From the NCBI RefSeq assembly GCF_026262505.1, contig NC_067207.1:19064082-19128081 (forward strand): a DNA stretch of 64,000 nt, given 5' to 3'. The position numbers and the translations under genes are program-made. Positions 41,769 through 50,927 of this stretch are shown in pieces (the first letter of the stretch is position 1; the number at the start of each line of letters is the position of its first letter). The DNA is from Trichomonas vaginalis G3 (taxonomy: Eukaryota; Parabasalia; Trichomonadida; Trichomonadidae). The notes under the pieces are model-generated. The model was not told the DNA's origin. It searched no databases and saw only the letters and a list, made by a program, of their open reading frames with translations.

Positions 41769-42640
41769 ATGTTAGAAAAAAAAGTTTGCTGACATTGACA
41801 AGAAATTTGAGAATGTTTTTAAATAAAACAAGAGGAAGTTAGAAATGCTCAGATAAAGCCTATACATGACAAGTTCTTATTTGCTCAGAATGGTATAACA
41901 GGTCTAATTGCACCACCACCTGGGTCGGGTAAGACTTTCACTTATCTTAAAATGGCTGCACAACAACAAGAACTAGATGAGAAGAACCCATTCTATGAGT
42001 TAGTTGTTATTTGTAGTACTTCTGGTCAATTTGACCAAACCGTCAATTCGTTCAAAGATATTATAAAAAGTCTAAGTTAGTATGTATAAAAGACTCTGAG
42101 TTTGTTAGATTGGATAAAGAAGTACCAAAGAAGAGTTTTGAGTACAATGCTATAAATGAGTATATAAATTCTAAGTTTAAAGACCCAAATGAGGAAAATG
42201 CAGAGAATATTAGAGAAGAAACACTTCAGAAACAAACAGAAAGAGATAGAATACATTTCGGAAAATTGCAATCTTACGATTGGAAGACTTACCCTCATAG
42301 ATGTCTTCTTATCTTAGATGACTTTGCTTCTCATCCTTTGTTAAAGAAAGAGAACAAGACATGTGTCGAATTCTTAAGAAGCTCAGACACTTTAACATCT
42401 CAGTCGTAATATGTGTACAGACAGCCAAGTTTAAGTAAGGATGTAAAGAGAATACTTACTGACATTGTACTTTTCCCCGGATTGTCCGAAGACGATTTCA
42501 TGGAACTTATGAAAGAGTCCATGGCAGGTAAGTTTGAAGACATGAACTATGGAGAAGTACAAGTCATACAAGACCCTCATACTTCTTTCAGAATTCATAT
42601 CTACGCAAACAAAGTTCAAATTGTAAAAAGTCAAGCGTAA
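41769..42640 (+). pseudogene. A32/FtsK-like genome-packaging ATPase, frameshifted
   Basis: About 285 codons across five or more frames. Walker A reads APPPGSGKTF (~41928), Walker B LLILDDF (~42308), and the C-terminal part VLFPGLSEDDF matches packaging ATPases of Polintons and nucleocytoplasmic large DNA viruses, where the enzyme pumps DNA into the capsid. Breaks occur at an A8 run just after the ATG, near 41830, ~42070, ~42390 and ~42430. Diverges from the 41733 gene across ~35 bp. Confidence 0.8.
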
Positions 42641-42744
42641 AAATGTAAGTGTTTTAGTCTTAGTCTGTTGTGGTGCTGGGGCTGTCGGTTCTTCTGGCTT
42701 TGGAAGGCATTCAGGAAGAGGAACGTCAGTCATCCGTTTGTGTC

Positions 42745-43095
42745 CTGTCGGAAGGAAGGACTCGGAATGTCGGAAGGAAGGACTCGGAATGTCGGAAGGA
42801 AGGACTCGGAATGTCGGAAGGAAGGACTCGGAATGTCGGAAGGAAAAACTCGGAATGTCGGAAGGAAAAACTTTTTCTGTCGGAAGGAAAAACTTTTTCT
42901 GAAGTTCGACCAAAAAGTTCTCAATTTTCGAAAATTTGAATGGTTTACGGACGAACAACAGGAAATTTTTTTCCAGTTGTCAGGAAATTTTTTTCCAGTT
43001 GTCGGGAAATTTTTTTCTTGTTGGAAGGAAGGACTCGGAATGTTGGAAGGAAGGACTTGGAATGTCGGATGGAAGGACTCGGAATGCCAGAAGGA
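42745..43095 (+). repeat. 22-bp minisatellite in the Maverick
   Basis: Seven copies of gtcggaaggaaggactcgga (+at) at 42748-42895 and about three at 43018-43090, with degenerate copies between. Because 22 is not a multiple of three, all frames are open and give spurious ORFs (EGRTRNVGRKDSECRK and antisense SFRHSESFLPTF). A short end MPEGFDKPIYHLELLEPSEV (43084-43158) looks more protein-like and may be the last exon-like remnant of a displaced gene. Confidence 0.75.
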
Positions 43096-43167
43096 TTTGA
43101 CAAGCCAATTTACCATCTAGAGCTACTTGAGCCATCTGAAGTCAAGCTTGAAAAATAAAGAGTTCAT

Positions 43168-43995
43168 CTACCCTACTTGTTTGAAGTTGTCAAAATACTC
43201 TGTTATTTTTTCTTTCAGTAGCGGTAAGTCTTCTTTGAAGGTAAGTATTGTACAACCTTTAATATCATAGTGTGTTTGAGGTAACGTATCTTGAACTATT
43301 TGTTTCACATCTTCATTTGGTGTCATTGAAATCGGTAAGTTTTCGCGATAGAACCAATTTCTGTCAGATTTGTAAATCTTAGCAAGGTCGTAAAAGCTTT
43401 TGTTGTTTCTTCTGACTAAATGCAACATAACCATATCTCTGTCTTCTTCATTTTCCATCTCTTCAGTGTAAATCATATACTTATAGTTCTTTTCCTTTCC
43501 TTTTGGTACCGAACGTGGTATTCTTTTCTGAAGGCTTTTGTCTTTTGCTTCAATGACTTCATCTTTTGCTTGAAGTTTCTTTTCCATCTCTTCACGTTCT
43601 TGTCTATGAATTTCATCTAACATCATGAAAATATAACAAGCATAGCGAGGTGACGCCCACATTGCAACAGCATTTACAAGAAGTCTATGTACATACCAAC
43701 CTCTCAAACCAGGAGCCAAATTCTTGCGATTTTCGTACGGAATCTCTACCCTCGGTTTTCCGAGGGTAGCAAACATATGAGGAAATTCTTCTAAAAGTTC
43801 TTTTGTCTGTTGGTTTTCAAACCAATGGTATGCTTGCTTTGTAGAACGAAGAGTATTCAAAATACTTTGCATTTGGTACATATCGTCTTTGACCGAACGA
43901 ATGAGACGGAGTTGTTTGTTAAACTGAACCCACTCATATTCTTCATTTATAGCTTCATGAACGATAGCAGTTGTTGTGTTCTCTGTTGTTGACAT
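43168..43995 (-). CDS. KilA-N domain protein with DUF3627-like C-terminus
   Basis: 275 residues from ATG 43995 (MSTTENTTTAIVHEAINEEY); the open frame continues to 44097 but that extension is unlikely because the T-rich promoter box lies between. KilA-N signature near residue 115: AVAMWASPRYACYI. A coiled coil follows (~125-160) and the C-terminus (KNYKYMIYTEEMENEEDRDM, FYDLAKIYKSDRNWFY) resembles the DUF3627 tail of poxvirus and iridovirus KilA-N proteins. KilA-N is a small DNA-binding fold of phages and large DNA viruses; a regulatory role for the element is inferred. Intact. Confidence 0.82.
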   Translation of the reverse strand: MSTTENTTTAIVHEAINEEYEWVQFNKQLRLIRSVKDDMYQMQSILNTLRSTKQAYHWFENQQTKELLEEFPHMFATLGKPRVEIPYENRKNLAPGLRGWYVHRLLVNAVAMWASPRYACYIFMMLDEIHRQEREEMEKKLQAKDEVIEAKDKSLQKRIPRSVPKGKEKNYKYMIYTEEMENEEDRDMVMLHLVRRNNKSFYDLAKIYKSDRNWFYRENLPISMTPNEDVKQIVQDTLPQTHYDIKGCTILTFKEDLPLLKEKITEYFDNFKQVG

Positions 43996-44099
43996 ATCTG
44001 TCTTTACATACAAAATAAAAAAATAAATAAAAATAAAACTAACTTTATTTTTGGAATTTTGTGAAAACTCAACGGTTTGACACATGCCATATGCCATTT

Positions 44100-44512
44100 T
44101 ACTCAGAATTTCATACGGAATTCAATAAAAATAATGTTTATGTTAGAATGTTAGATCTAACATGTTTTCTAACATGTTTTCTAACATGGTCTAAAACATA
44201 CAAAACTCATGAAATTTCATACGGAATTCAATAAAAATAATGTTTATGTTAGAATGTTAGATCTAACATGTTTTCTAACATGTTTTCTAACATGGTCTAA
44301 AACATACAAAACTCATGAAATTTCATACGGAATTCAATAAAAATAATGTTTATGTTAGAATGTTAGATCTAACATGTTTTCTAACATGTTTTCTAACATG
44401 GTCTAAAACATACAAAACTCATGAAATTTCATACGGAATTCAATAAAAATATATTTTAGGGTAGAAGGTTAGATCTAACCTGTTTTCTAACCTCATTTCT
44501 ACCCCAGTTATT
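44100..44512. repeat. Four tandem copies of the GTTAGATCTAAC repeat
   Basis: Copies of ~105 bp centred at 44150, 44256, 44363 and (divergent) 44468 fill the space between the KilA-N gene start and the next reverse-strand stop. Each has tttatgttagaatg, the 16-bp palindrome ATGTTAGATCTAACAT, two more TTCTAACATG steps and a catacaaaactcatg tail. Confidence 0.85.
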
Positions 44513-45427
44513 TTACAAGCGTTTTACATGGTATATGTTGCGATGGTTCATGACTCTAAACAATTTCGTAGCTTCTATTTCTTCTGTCAGTACATCGAAT
44601 GTTTTAACAATGCCGAAGGTTTCTTTATATTTCTTCTTGACATCTGAAAGAAGGAAATCGTTAGCGGTTGGATAGTTTTTGTTCAGAAATTCTAACATGT
44701 TCATTTTATCTTCTGCTGGTTTTTCTGCTTCTTTCTTTAAATCTGCATAGTCGTTTCGCATACGTTCTATCTCTTTGACGGAGTAGTTATATTTCCTCAT
44801 TGCTGCTTTACATTTTGAACATTGCGGGTTCATTTTAGCGTTATATTCTGAAACCTTACCTGCTAAAACAACTAAGGCGTCAATGGTTTTCTTCATCTCG
44901 AACATAGCGGGTTTTATTTGTTCGTTCCATACCTTACCCCTACTATCTTTATCTCTTATTTCCCAAACACATTTTGCAACTAACGAAACAAAGTTGTCGT
45001 AGGTCTTAAACTCCCCGGATTTGTAAAGGTCAGAGATGTTCTTATATACCATGTCGCAATCTTTGTCCATAACCTTATGGTTGCAATGAAAACCAAGGAA
45101 TTCATAATTTACCTTTCGTATGAACTTCTTTATTTCTACTGAGTCAGTTGCTTTGACTTCTATTTCGTCAAATTCGGGAATGGTTAGTTTTTGTTGTTGG
45201 ATTTCAGGCAATTTGGGTAAATGGTCAATAATGTCCTGCATTTCATAAAGATACTGTTCATTTGTTTCATCTTTCGCACTACAGTCTAAATTACTTGTTA
45301 AAAGTTCTTGCTTTATCTTCTGGATTTTTGTTTCGAAAGTATATGAAGAAGGAATGAAGCTTTTCATCTCTACTAACATTGAAGTTGGGTTCATGACTAA
45401 CGAGTTTGGTGCTGTTGTTGCTAACAT
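44513..45427 (-). CDS. Hypothetical Maverick protein, 304 residues
   Basis: Intact frame from ATG 45427 (MLATTAPNSLVMNPTSMLVE). Mostly helical and charged; a CSKCKAA Cys pair at ~residue 203 and a C-terminal segment (FGIVKTFDVLTEEIEATKLF). No family recognised. Preceded by the element promoter type TATTTTTTATTTTTATTG + TAAGAAC, identical to that of the second KilA-N gene, so the two are probably expressed together. Confidence 0.65.
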   Translation of the reverse strand: MLATTAPNSLVMNPTSMLVEMKSFIPSSYTFETKIQKIKQELLTSNLDCSAKDETNEQYLYEMQDIIDHLPKLPEIQQQKLTIPEFDEIEVKATDSVEIKKFIRKVNYEFLGFHCNHKVMDKDCDMVYKNISDLYKSGEFKTYDNFVSLVAKCVWEIRDKDSRGKVWNEQIKPAMFEMKKTIDALVVLAGKVSEYNAKMNPQCSKCKAAMRKYNYSVKEIERMRNDYADLKKEAEKPAEDKMNMLEFLNKNYPTANDFLLSDVKKKYKETFGIVKTFDVLTEEIEATKLFRVMNHRNIYHVKRL

Positions 45428-45499
45428 GTTCTTACAATAAAAATAAAAAATATTTTTTTAAAAAAACTAACTTTATTTTTTATTTCGGGAAAATTCATG

Positions 45500-45690
45500 A
45501 AAATTCAAGAGTTTTAGACCATGTTAGAAAACGTGTTAGAAAACATGTTAGATCTAACATTCTAACATAAACATTATTTTTGGTGTAAAATTCATGATTT
45601 TCGAGAGTTTTAGACCATGTTAGAAAAGAGGTTAGAAAACATGTTAGATCTAACATTCTAACATAAACATTATTTTTGTCGAAAAAAAAT
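45500..45690. repeat. Two inverted-orientation copies of the GTTAGATCTAAC repeat
   Basis: Centres at 45547 and 45643, opposite in orientation to those at 44.1-44.5 kb, lying between the start of the 304-residue gene and the stop of the next reverse gene. Confidence 0.8.
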
Positions 45691-45697
45691 GGTTCAT

Positions 45698-46357
45698 TTA
45701 CTCACAATATTTTTGTACAAAACGACCCCAAACTTTTAACTTCTTTTCTGCAGCTTCTAATGAAATTTTAGCGAGTTCATATTCTCTAAATTCTCTCTTT
45801 AAATCTTCTTGTTCCCATTGGTCTAGTTCGTATGGAGAATCTCTATAACCAGAACATATCTCACGTTCATGTTCTATTTGTTTTTCATGCATTTTTCTAA
45901 CTTCTTCTTCAAACAAAGGTTTTGCATTCTCTACTGTATCTTCAAGTTCTTCTTCATCTAACTTCTCATGAACTTTCTTGTCTATGGAGTCCATAATTTT
46001 TCCAACTGCTATGCATATTTTGGAGAAGCCCACATTGCTATATAGTTTACAAGTCTTGGGTCTACATACATTCCTCTAACCTGTTTGATTTCATCCGGAA
46101 TTCCTGCATGAACTTTGTATAAAAAGCAACCCGCCGTTTTCCGCGGGTTGGTATATTCTTCACAAAATGCCTTAAAATACTCTTCCCAGGACTTATTTTC
46201 CAACAACCTTCTAAAGTCTTTCCTAAACTGCTGACACATCTTTGTTGCATTTATATAACCATCCTTGTCTCTACGTAAGACTTCAATACCGTTGTAAGTG
46301 CCTTTTGTGAATTTCGCCATTAGATTTGTTCGTGAACGTTTTTGCTTCGACTGACAT
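45698..46357 (-). pseudogene. Second KilA-N protein, frameshifted
   Basis: The N-terminal KilA-N half (frame ending at 46009) has GIEVLRRDKDGYINATKMCQ and YIAMWASPKYA; a one-base shift near 46025 leads to the helical charged C-terminal half (45698-46033, KIMDSIDKKVHEKLDEEELE). An earlier ATG at 46357 sits at the right distance from the element promoter but is out of frame with the ATG at 46320, so a second shift is likely. About 200 residues. Different from the intact KilA-N gene in its C-terminal part. Confidence 0.72.
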
Positions 46358-46445
46358 TTCTGTTCTTACAATAAAAATAAAAAAATATTTTTTGGTGGGA
46401 CGTCGGACATTCGTTTGTGGCTTAACCGTCGGACCACAACGATAA

Positions 46446-46808
46446 AAATCTCTGCTCCTAGCAGTACTGCTACTGACAGTAGCAGTACTTTTACTGACAG
46501 TAGCAGTACTTTTTCTGACAGTAGCAGTACTTTTACTGACAGTAGCAGTACTTTTACTGACAGTAGCAGTACTTTTACTGACAGTAGCAGTACTTTTACT
46601 GACAGTAGCAGTACTTTTACTGACAGTAGCAGTACTTTATCGTCGAAAACCCTCTCAAATTTTCCTTTTTACTGCTCGTAGCAGTACTTTTACTGACAGT
46701 AGCAGTACTTTTACTGACAGTAGCAGTACTTTTACTGACAGTAGCAGTACTTTTACTGACAGTAGCAGTACTTTTCTGACAGTAGCAGTACTTTTACTGA
46801 CAGTAGCA
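46446..46808 (+). repeat. 21-bp tandem repeats before the 46.8 kb gene
   Basis: Units gacagtagcagtacttttact repeat at 46473-46635 and again at 46675-46808, separated by ~45 bp. Each unit holds half of a palindrome (agtactgctact ... agtagcagtact at 46459-46485). Being 21 bp, the array encodes the 7-residue repeat TFTDSSS in one frame, but I see no credible gene for it. It ends directly at the ATG 46809, where other element genes have a T-rich box. Confidence 0.8.
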
Positions 46809-47174
46809 ATGGACAACATCGAGCCATTAGATGAGGCAATTTACCTAATTGAAATTAACGAGCTTGTTAAAGACTTCCTCAGGCAGAATGTAAAAGGCAA
46901 GCTTGTTAACTGTTGGATAACGGGAAGGGCTGCCTTGAATCTCGAGACTTCGACTGGAATTCCAATTCAAATACCAGACGGGACAGCCTACGATGGCATA
47001 AAGGACGCCAAAAGAGAAGCTCTTCTCAAGTTCTTTGCCAAGCGTCCTTGGATACTACTTCCAAACAGAGAGAGTCCAATTCCACGAATTATACAAATTC
47101 TCAGAGCACTGTTCCACTACTCTGGTCAACCATTCTACATAACCTGTGAAGGCGACATCCAACCAGTTCAGTAA
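46809..47174 (+). CDS. Hypothetical Maverick protein, 121 residues
   Basis: Intact frame (MDNIEPLDEAIYLIEINELV ... YITCEGDIQPVQ). Mixed alpha/beta composition, GC content a little above neighbours. No family recognised. Its upstream is the 21-bp repeat array instead of the usual promoter box; its 3' side is a GTTAGATCTAAC repeat shared with a convergent gene. Confidence 0.6.
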   Translation: MDNIEPLDEAIYLIEINELVKDFLRQNVKGKLVNCWITGRAALNLETSTGIPIQIPDGTAYDGIKDAKREALLKFFAKRPWILLPNRESPIPRIIQILRALFHYSGQPFYITCEGDIQPVQ

Positions 47175-47224
47175 ACATCTCATTTTAACTTACTTTTTTT
47201 ATGTTTTTTGTGAAAGTTTTAAAA

Positions 47225-47310
47225 TAAATTGTTTTCATGAGTTTTCTACGATGTTAGAAAAGTGGTTAGAAAACGTGTTAGATCTAACATGCTAACATAA
47301 ACTTTATTTT
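47225..47310. repeat. GTTAGATCTAAC repeat between convergent genes
   Basis: One copy centred at 47277, orientation as at 45.5 kb, occupying most of the spacer between the stops at 47174 and 47311. Confidence 0.8.
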
Positions 47311-48171
47311 TCAATACTTTTTCAGCACTTTTCCGTAGTTGTATATGAAAGACAATTCGAGATAAAAGTCATAGTACAATGGAATAATATGTTGCACACC
47401 ATTTGTTGTGAACCAAACTTGAAAGTCAGAGAAACTGTTACTAGGTGGTTCGTAGAATTTAGAAGCAAAGTCATAAAAGTCCTTACCAATACAAAGAAAA
47501 CTGTTGTTGCTTGAACTGAAACTTGCATGACACATGACATTTTGAGGGTCGAACACGTTTCTATAAACTGTCAAATCTGTTGGTGGGCGTATAAATTTAA
47601 ACGGACCGTCAGGTGGTAATGGTTCGTTCTGGTTTAGTAACCGAAGAAATTGTGCCCAAGAACGTTTGTCTACTTCCCAAAATAAAAACTCTGTACTTCT
47701 TGGAGGGTTAATTTCAATCTTTTGAAATGAAACGGTGGAATTCATCTTGTTGTATTCTAGTTTCAGATAGTATGTTCCATTTAGTAAAGAGTCGTATTTT
47801 TCTTGAAATTCCCAATAGTATTTGTTCATTTGAGTTTGAAAGTCATTTAGAGTCTTCTCAAGGTTTTCGTCTGAACGAATTGTAAAGATTCTCATTTCAT
47901 CAAATTTGTCTATTAGACCATCAGAACCTCTATACTGCCCATGAAAATATACTGCGAACATAAAAGCGTTCGTTCTTTTTGAAAACAAAACTCTTCTAAA
48001 TCCTATTGCCTTTGCATCTGAAGGACTTTGAAGCCAACGAATTGGATAGTCAAACCTGTAAGTACGGGATGAAATTTCTTCATCTGAAATATTTCTACCG
48101 GCATTTGTAAAGATATAGTCTAACGGTTTTGTATCTGCTACTTTTGTTCTTTGTTTTTCAACCTGAAACAT
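47311..48171 (-). CDS. Maverick protein of the 'YRFDYPxRWL' family, intact copy
   Basis: 286 residues, intact (MFQVEKQRTKVADTKPLDYI). Conserved blocks shared with the 53133-53980 gene: TKPLDxxFTNxG, YRFDYPxRWL, KAIGFRR, QFLRLLNQ, SFLC.ND/KDFY, SDFQVWFTT. It is beta-rich with many aromatics, reminiscent of a jelly-roll or receptor-binding head, but I do not recognise a named family. Promoter: TATTTTTACATATATTAA before the ATG. Confidence 0.7.
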   Translation of the reverse strand: MFQVEKQRTKVADTKPLDYIFTNAGRNISDEEISSRTYRFDYPIRWLQSPSDAKAIGFRRVLFSKRTNAFMFAVYFHGQYRGSDGLIDKFDEMRIFTIRSDENLEKTLNDFQTQMNKYYWEFQEKYDSLLNGTYYLKLEYNKMNSTVSFQKIEINPPRSTEFLFWEVDKRSWAQFLRLLNQNEPLPPDGPFKFIRPPTDLTVYRNVFDPQNVMCHASFSSSNNSFLCIGKDFYDFASKFYEPPSNSFSDFQVWFTTNGVQHIIPLYYDFYLELSFIYNYGKVLKKY

Positions 48172-48194
48172 TTAATATATGTAAAAATATACTG

Positions 48195-48240
48195 TTTTAA
48201 AATAGTATGCCATTTCATATTTCTCATCTAACAAACAAGT
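48195..48240 (-). pseudogene. Scar of an HNH endonuclease gene
   Basis: The phrase atttctcatctaacaaacaag is identical to codons near the N-terminus of the HNH gene (49496-49520), preceded by tatgccat, which is the HNH gene's own 3' end. It overlaps the stop of the 48228 gene. It looks like a deletion remnant of an HNH gene. Confidence 0.55.
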
Positions 48241-48947
48241 TGTCTGACTGCTTGAGGGTTACGTTTGTACCATTCGAACTTGACACTTACAATTCCTTCA
48301 ATTGCATTCAGGATGTCTGAGTCGGAATCAACCATTTGTTCTCTCTTTGTAGTCTTGAAAGCGTCAAGAAGTTTTGCAGCTGTTTGTTCATTGCCATTTG
48401 CATAGTAAATGTGACCATCCAAATCTGTTACGGTTAGTCTGAGATTGTATCCTTTCTTATTTCCGTCTTGAATGGCAGCAAGTACACCCATGAAGCCTTC
48501 TTTGTTCTTTCCTTCGTCAAAGTTTACTGTAAAGGTTCGACCAGATGTAATTTGACTTCTAACTTCGCGATACTTTTCATATGCATATCTTGTTCTTTCC
48601 ATGGGAGCATGACCATCCTCTGCACTACCTTTTTTCCTCCTCAAGGGATACAATTGTTCGTCATGTTTCCAGTAGAATCTGGCAAAGCCGTCTTGTCCTT
48701 CAACCTGAGGCTCACTAACATCGAAAGGCATGTTCATAAGACGCTCTTCCTCTAACCTCTCTAGTCTGTTTGGATAATTGGCGCGTGCTGTTTCAAGGTC
48801 CATTTCGTAGGTCAGACCAGCCAGTTTGTCATAGACTTTTATGGGTCTTCCCTTCCTATATTTAAACTTCTTTGAAACTTTCCAACCATATCTTTCTAAC
48901 TCTGCTTTTATTCTAGCAGACCTTCTATCCATTCTATGCGAGGGCAT
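48228..48947 (-). CDS. Hypothetical Maverick protein, 239 residues
   Basis: Intact frame from ATG 48947 (MPSHRMDRRSARIKAELERY). Basic N-terminal half, then a beta-rich half (FTVNFDEGKNKEGFMGV, LRLTVTDLDGHIYYANGNEQ). No family recognised; a DNA-binding role is possible from the basic start. Promoter TTTTTTTATTTTTATAAAA abuts the ATG, as at 39564. The final residues may have been altered by the HNH scar that overlaps the stop. Confidence 0.65.
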   Translation of the reverse strand: MPSHRMDRRSARIKAELERYGWKVSKKFKYRKGRPIKVYDKLAGLTYEMDLETARANYPNRLERLEEERLMNMPFDVSEPQVEGQDGFARFYWKHDEQLYPLRRKKGSAEDGHAPMERTRYAYEKYREVRSQITSGRTFTVNFDEGKNKEGFMGVLAAIQDGNKKGYNLRLTVTDLDGHIYYANGNEQTAAKLLDAFKTTKREQMVDSDSDILNAIEGIVSVKFEWYKRNPQAVRQLVC

Positions 48948-48974
48948 TTTTATAAAAATAAAAAAATGTTTTTT

Positions 48975-49557
48975 TTAAAATGGTATGCCATATAGCTTCT
49001 TGAATTTGTTAAGATATAGTCTAATGTATTTTCCATCTGTATCTCTAGCGTTTACATAAGCACAGCCTTCCTTAGTAAAACATACTTGTAATTTCCTATA
49101 GTTTACGCCGGTATAAAAGTAGAAAGAGTCCTGTTCTTCGCTATAGTAGTAAAACTCAAACGTATGCTTACCATAGTCTGTAATTTCAATTGCTTCATCT
49201 TCTAGTTCGTCGACAAATTCGAATACTATATCTCGAAAATTGCTTTTGTTCTTATTGTTTTAGAACAAGTGACCCAGCGTAAGTTTTCAAGTCTATTGTC
49301 ATTTCTTATATGGTTTATATGGTCTACAAAAGGTAGATTGTTAGGGTTCGGTATAAAATGAGTTGCAATGACAACATGTTAAGATAGTGTTTCCCACCAA
49401 CCCTCATCCTAGCATATCCGTTATTTTGCTCCCATTCGCTTAAAACTCTTTTTGTCTTTTTGTTTCTGACTTCAAATGACTCACAACAGTGAATTTCATA
49501 TTTCTCATCTAACAAACAAGTTTCCCAACGGTCTTCTCCAACAAACTCAGCGTACAT
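48975..49557 (-). pseudogene. HNH homing-type endonuclease, frameshifted
   Basis: Reverse strand. N-terminal part (MYAEFVGEDRWETCLLDEKY...GYARMRVGGKHY) resembles a NUMOD4-type leader; after a one-base shift near 49380 comes the HNH core VDHINHIRNDNRLENLRWVT; an in-frame stop near 49262 is followed by a C-terminal domain (FEFYYYSEEQDSFYFYTGVN ... YLNKFKKLYGIPF) ending at TAA 48975-48977. About 190 codons. Such HNH genes are freestanding mobile endonucleases of phages and large viruses; they cut one strand or both at specific sites and spread by recombination. Confidence 0.78.
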
Positions 49558-49599
49558 TTCAAATAAAATAAAAAAATATTTTTTTTAAAATATGTTGTT

Positions 49600-49690
49600 T
49601 TAAATGGTATGCCATTTCATATTTCATCGTCTAACAAACAAGTTTCCCAACGGTCTTTTCCAACAAACTCAGCGTACAGTTCAAATAAAA
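49600..49690 (-). pseudogene. Second HNH gene scar
   Basis: Repeats the first ~22 codons of the HNH gene (49490-49560) nearly exactly, but the ATG is changed to CTG, and it is joined at gccat to the last codons of the gene (GIPF and stop). So the whole central part is deleted. Confidence 0.65.
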
Positions 49691-49726
49691 ATAAAAAAAT
49701 ATACTGTTTTAAAAATGTTTTTTTCT

Positions 49727-50314
49727 TTACTTTACATAACCACCAGCTACCATAAGCCTTTGACGCCAACCCATACCAGCTAATGAAGGTTGGCTTGTTT
49801 TAGTAGTTTCCAAACTAAACTTTGGTTTTGGTTTATCTTCAGTTTTTGGCTCACCTTCTTCTATTGGTTTTTCGTCACTTTTTGGTTCCTCTGACTTTAC
49901 CTCACTTGCAGGTATGGTTGTGTCGTTAGTATCTTCATAAATATCATATGCCATCTTTTTTTGTTTTCCTTTCAACTTTTTGTGTTTGTTGTAAAGTTTA
50001 GAATATTTCGACTCTAAGTCAATGAGATGTTCTATAATGAACTGTTCGTCGGTAAAATATACTTTTCCATCTGTTGTCTCTTTAACTCCTTCAGACTTCA
50101 ATATTTTATTTGTGAGAGTCTGTTTCTTTTTTGAGATACTAGCCGTTCCATTTCTATGAAAAGTGACTTTATAGTTAGGGTTTGCATTTCCAGACCTGGC
50201 ACTTTCTATTATTGAATTTTTCTCTTCATCTGTAAGTTCTTTGACAGGTTTTGACAATGGTTCTGAACTTTTTGTTTGTGGTGTCAAATCTACCGTTTCA
50301 ACTTCTTCGGTCAT
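49727..50314 (-). CDS. Hypothetical charged Maverick protein, 195 residues
   Basis: Intact (MTEEVETVDLTPQTKSSEPL). Lys/Glu/Pro-rich, with a helical centre (EQFIIEHLIDLESKYSKLYN) and a conserved-looking C-terminal end SLAGMGWRQRLMVAGGYVK. Possibly a virion or scaffold component. Promoter tttttactgagatgaa is identical to that of the next upstream small gene. Confidence 0.6.
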   Translation of the reverse strand: MTEEVETVDLTPQTKSSEPLSKPVKELTDEEKNSIIESARSGNANPNYKVTFHRNGTASISKKKQTLTNKILKSEGVKETTDGKVYFTDEQFIIEHLIDLESKYSKLYNKHKKLKGKQKKMAYDIYEDTNDTTIPASEVKSEEPKSDEKPIEEGEPKTEDKPKPKFSLETTKTSQPSLAGMGWRQRLMVAGGYVK

Positions 50315-50333
50315 TTCATCTCAGTAAAAAATT

Positions 50334-50489
50334 TTAGTTTGGTTTGTTTTCAACTGGTTGTTGTTGTTTTTTAAGTCGGTCTAAAACTTCCTGGGGTATA
50401 GGGAGGACTTGACAAACACGTGGTTGTGTAACTGCTGGAAGCCGACAAATCCATCTTGAGCCCATTTGTCTCAATGCTGTATTGTTCAT
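50334..50489 (-). CDS. Small Maverick protein, 51 residues
   Basis: ATG 50489, MNNTALRQMGSRWICRLPAV ... to TAA 50334-50336. It is preceded by tttttactgagatgaa, the same promoter phrase as the 50314 gene, and fits exactly into the gap between two genes. No family recognised; Pro/Gln rich end. Confidence 0.5.
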   Translation of the reverse strand: MNNTALRQMGSRWICRLPAVTQPRVCQVLPIPQEVLDRLKKQQQPVENKPN

Positions 50490-50508
50490 TTCATCTCAGT
50501 AAAAAAAT

Positions 50509-50910
50509 TTACATTCCCCACGTTTGAGGCGGTTGCGGTTGGTTGTTGTTTACCCACTGTTGTGCATGGTTATATCCTCTGTTAAAGAATCTTTCACCTT
50601 GGTCCATATAGTGCCCTGCTTGGTTATAGTAGTCATTTGCTTTGTTATAATAGTTTCCTGCTTGTCTGGAAACATTGTCCATCCATCCTTGAACTTTTCC
50701 TCTTGTTTCAGGATTTGGAATAAGATTTGCTGCATCTCGTGCTACATCCCAACCTTTCTGTACAGTTTGTATAATAGGTGTTGCTTTCTCTTTCAGTATA
50801 CCTAATGTACTCAAAATCTTCCTTCCAACTCCAAATACACCTCTGGCTATTGTTCCCACTGCGGGCAAAAATCTGGATGCAACTCCTGCTAATGCGCCAA
50901 ATAAACCCAT
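50509..50910 (-). CDS. Amphipathic minor virion protein (pVI-like by composition)
   Basis: 133 residues, intact: MGLFGALAGVASRFLPAVGT starts a Gly/Ala/hydrophobic amphipathic stretch of ~60 residues, followed by an Asn/Tyr/Gln region and a Pro/Gln end (QPQPPQTWGM). The layout resembles membrane-active internal capsid proteins of adenovirus-like viruses (pVI/pX type); this is inference from composition only. A frameshifted relative lies at 53983-54225. Confidence 0.55.
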   Translation of the reverse strand: MGLFGALAGVASRFLPAVGTIARGVFGVGRKILSTLGILKEKATPIIQTVQKGWDVARDAANLIPNPETRGKVQGWMDNVSRQAGNYYNKANDYYNQAGHYMDQGERFFNRGYNHAQQWVNNNQPQPPQTWGM

Positions 50911-50927
50911 TTCTTATGGGTTAAAAA
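50911..50927. promoter_or_regulatory. Compact divergent promoter before the integrase
   Basis: 17 bp (tcttatgggttaaaaa) between divergent ATGs. With flanking bases it contains an inverted repeat CCCAT...ATGGG. Confidence 0.4.

Noticed and set aside
42668-43120. ORFs of 89-150 codons with repeated RNVGRKDSECRK or SFRHSESFLPTF
   Set aside because: They arise from the 22-bp minisatellite, which is open in all frames.
46415-46681. 88-codon ORF with TFTDSSS repeats
   Set aside because: It is a translation of the 21-bp repeat array; there is no promoter or non-repetitive domain.
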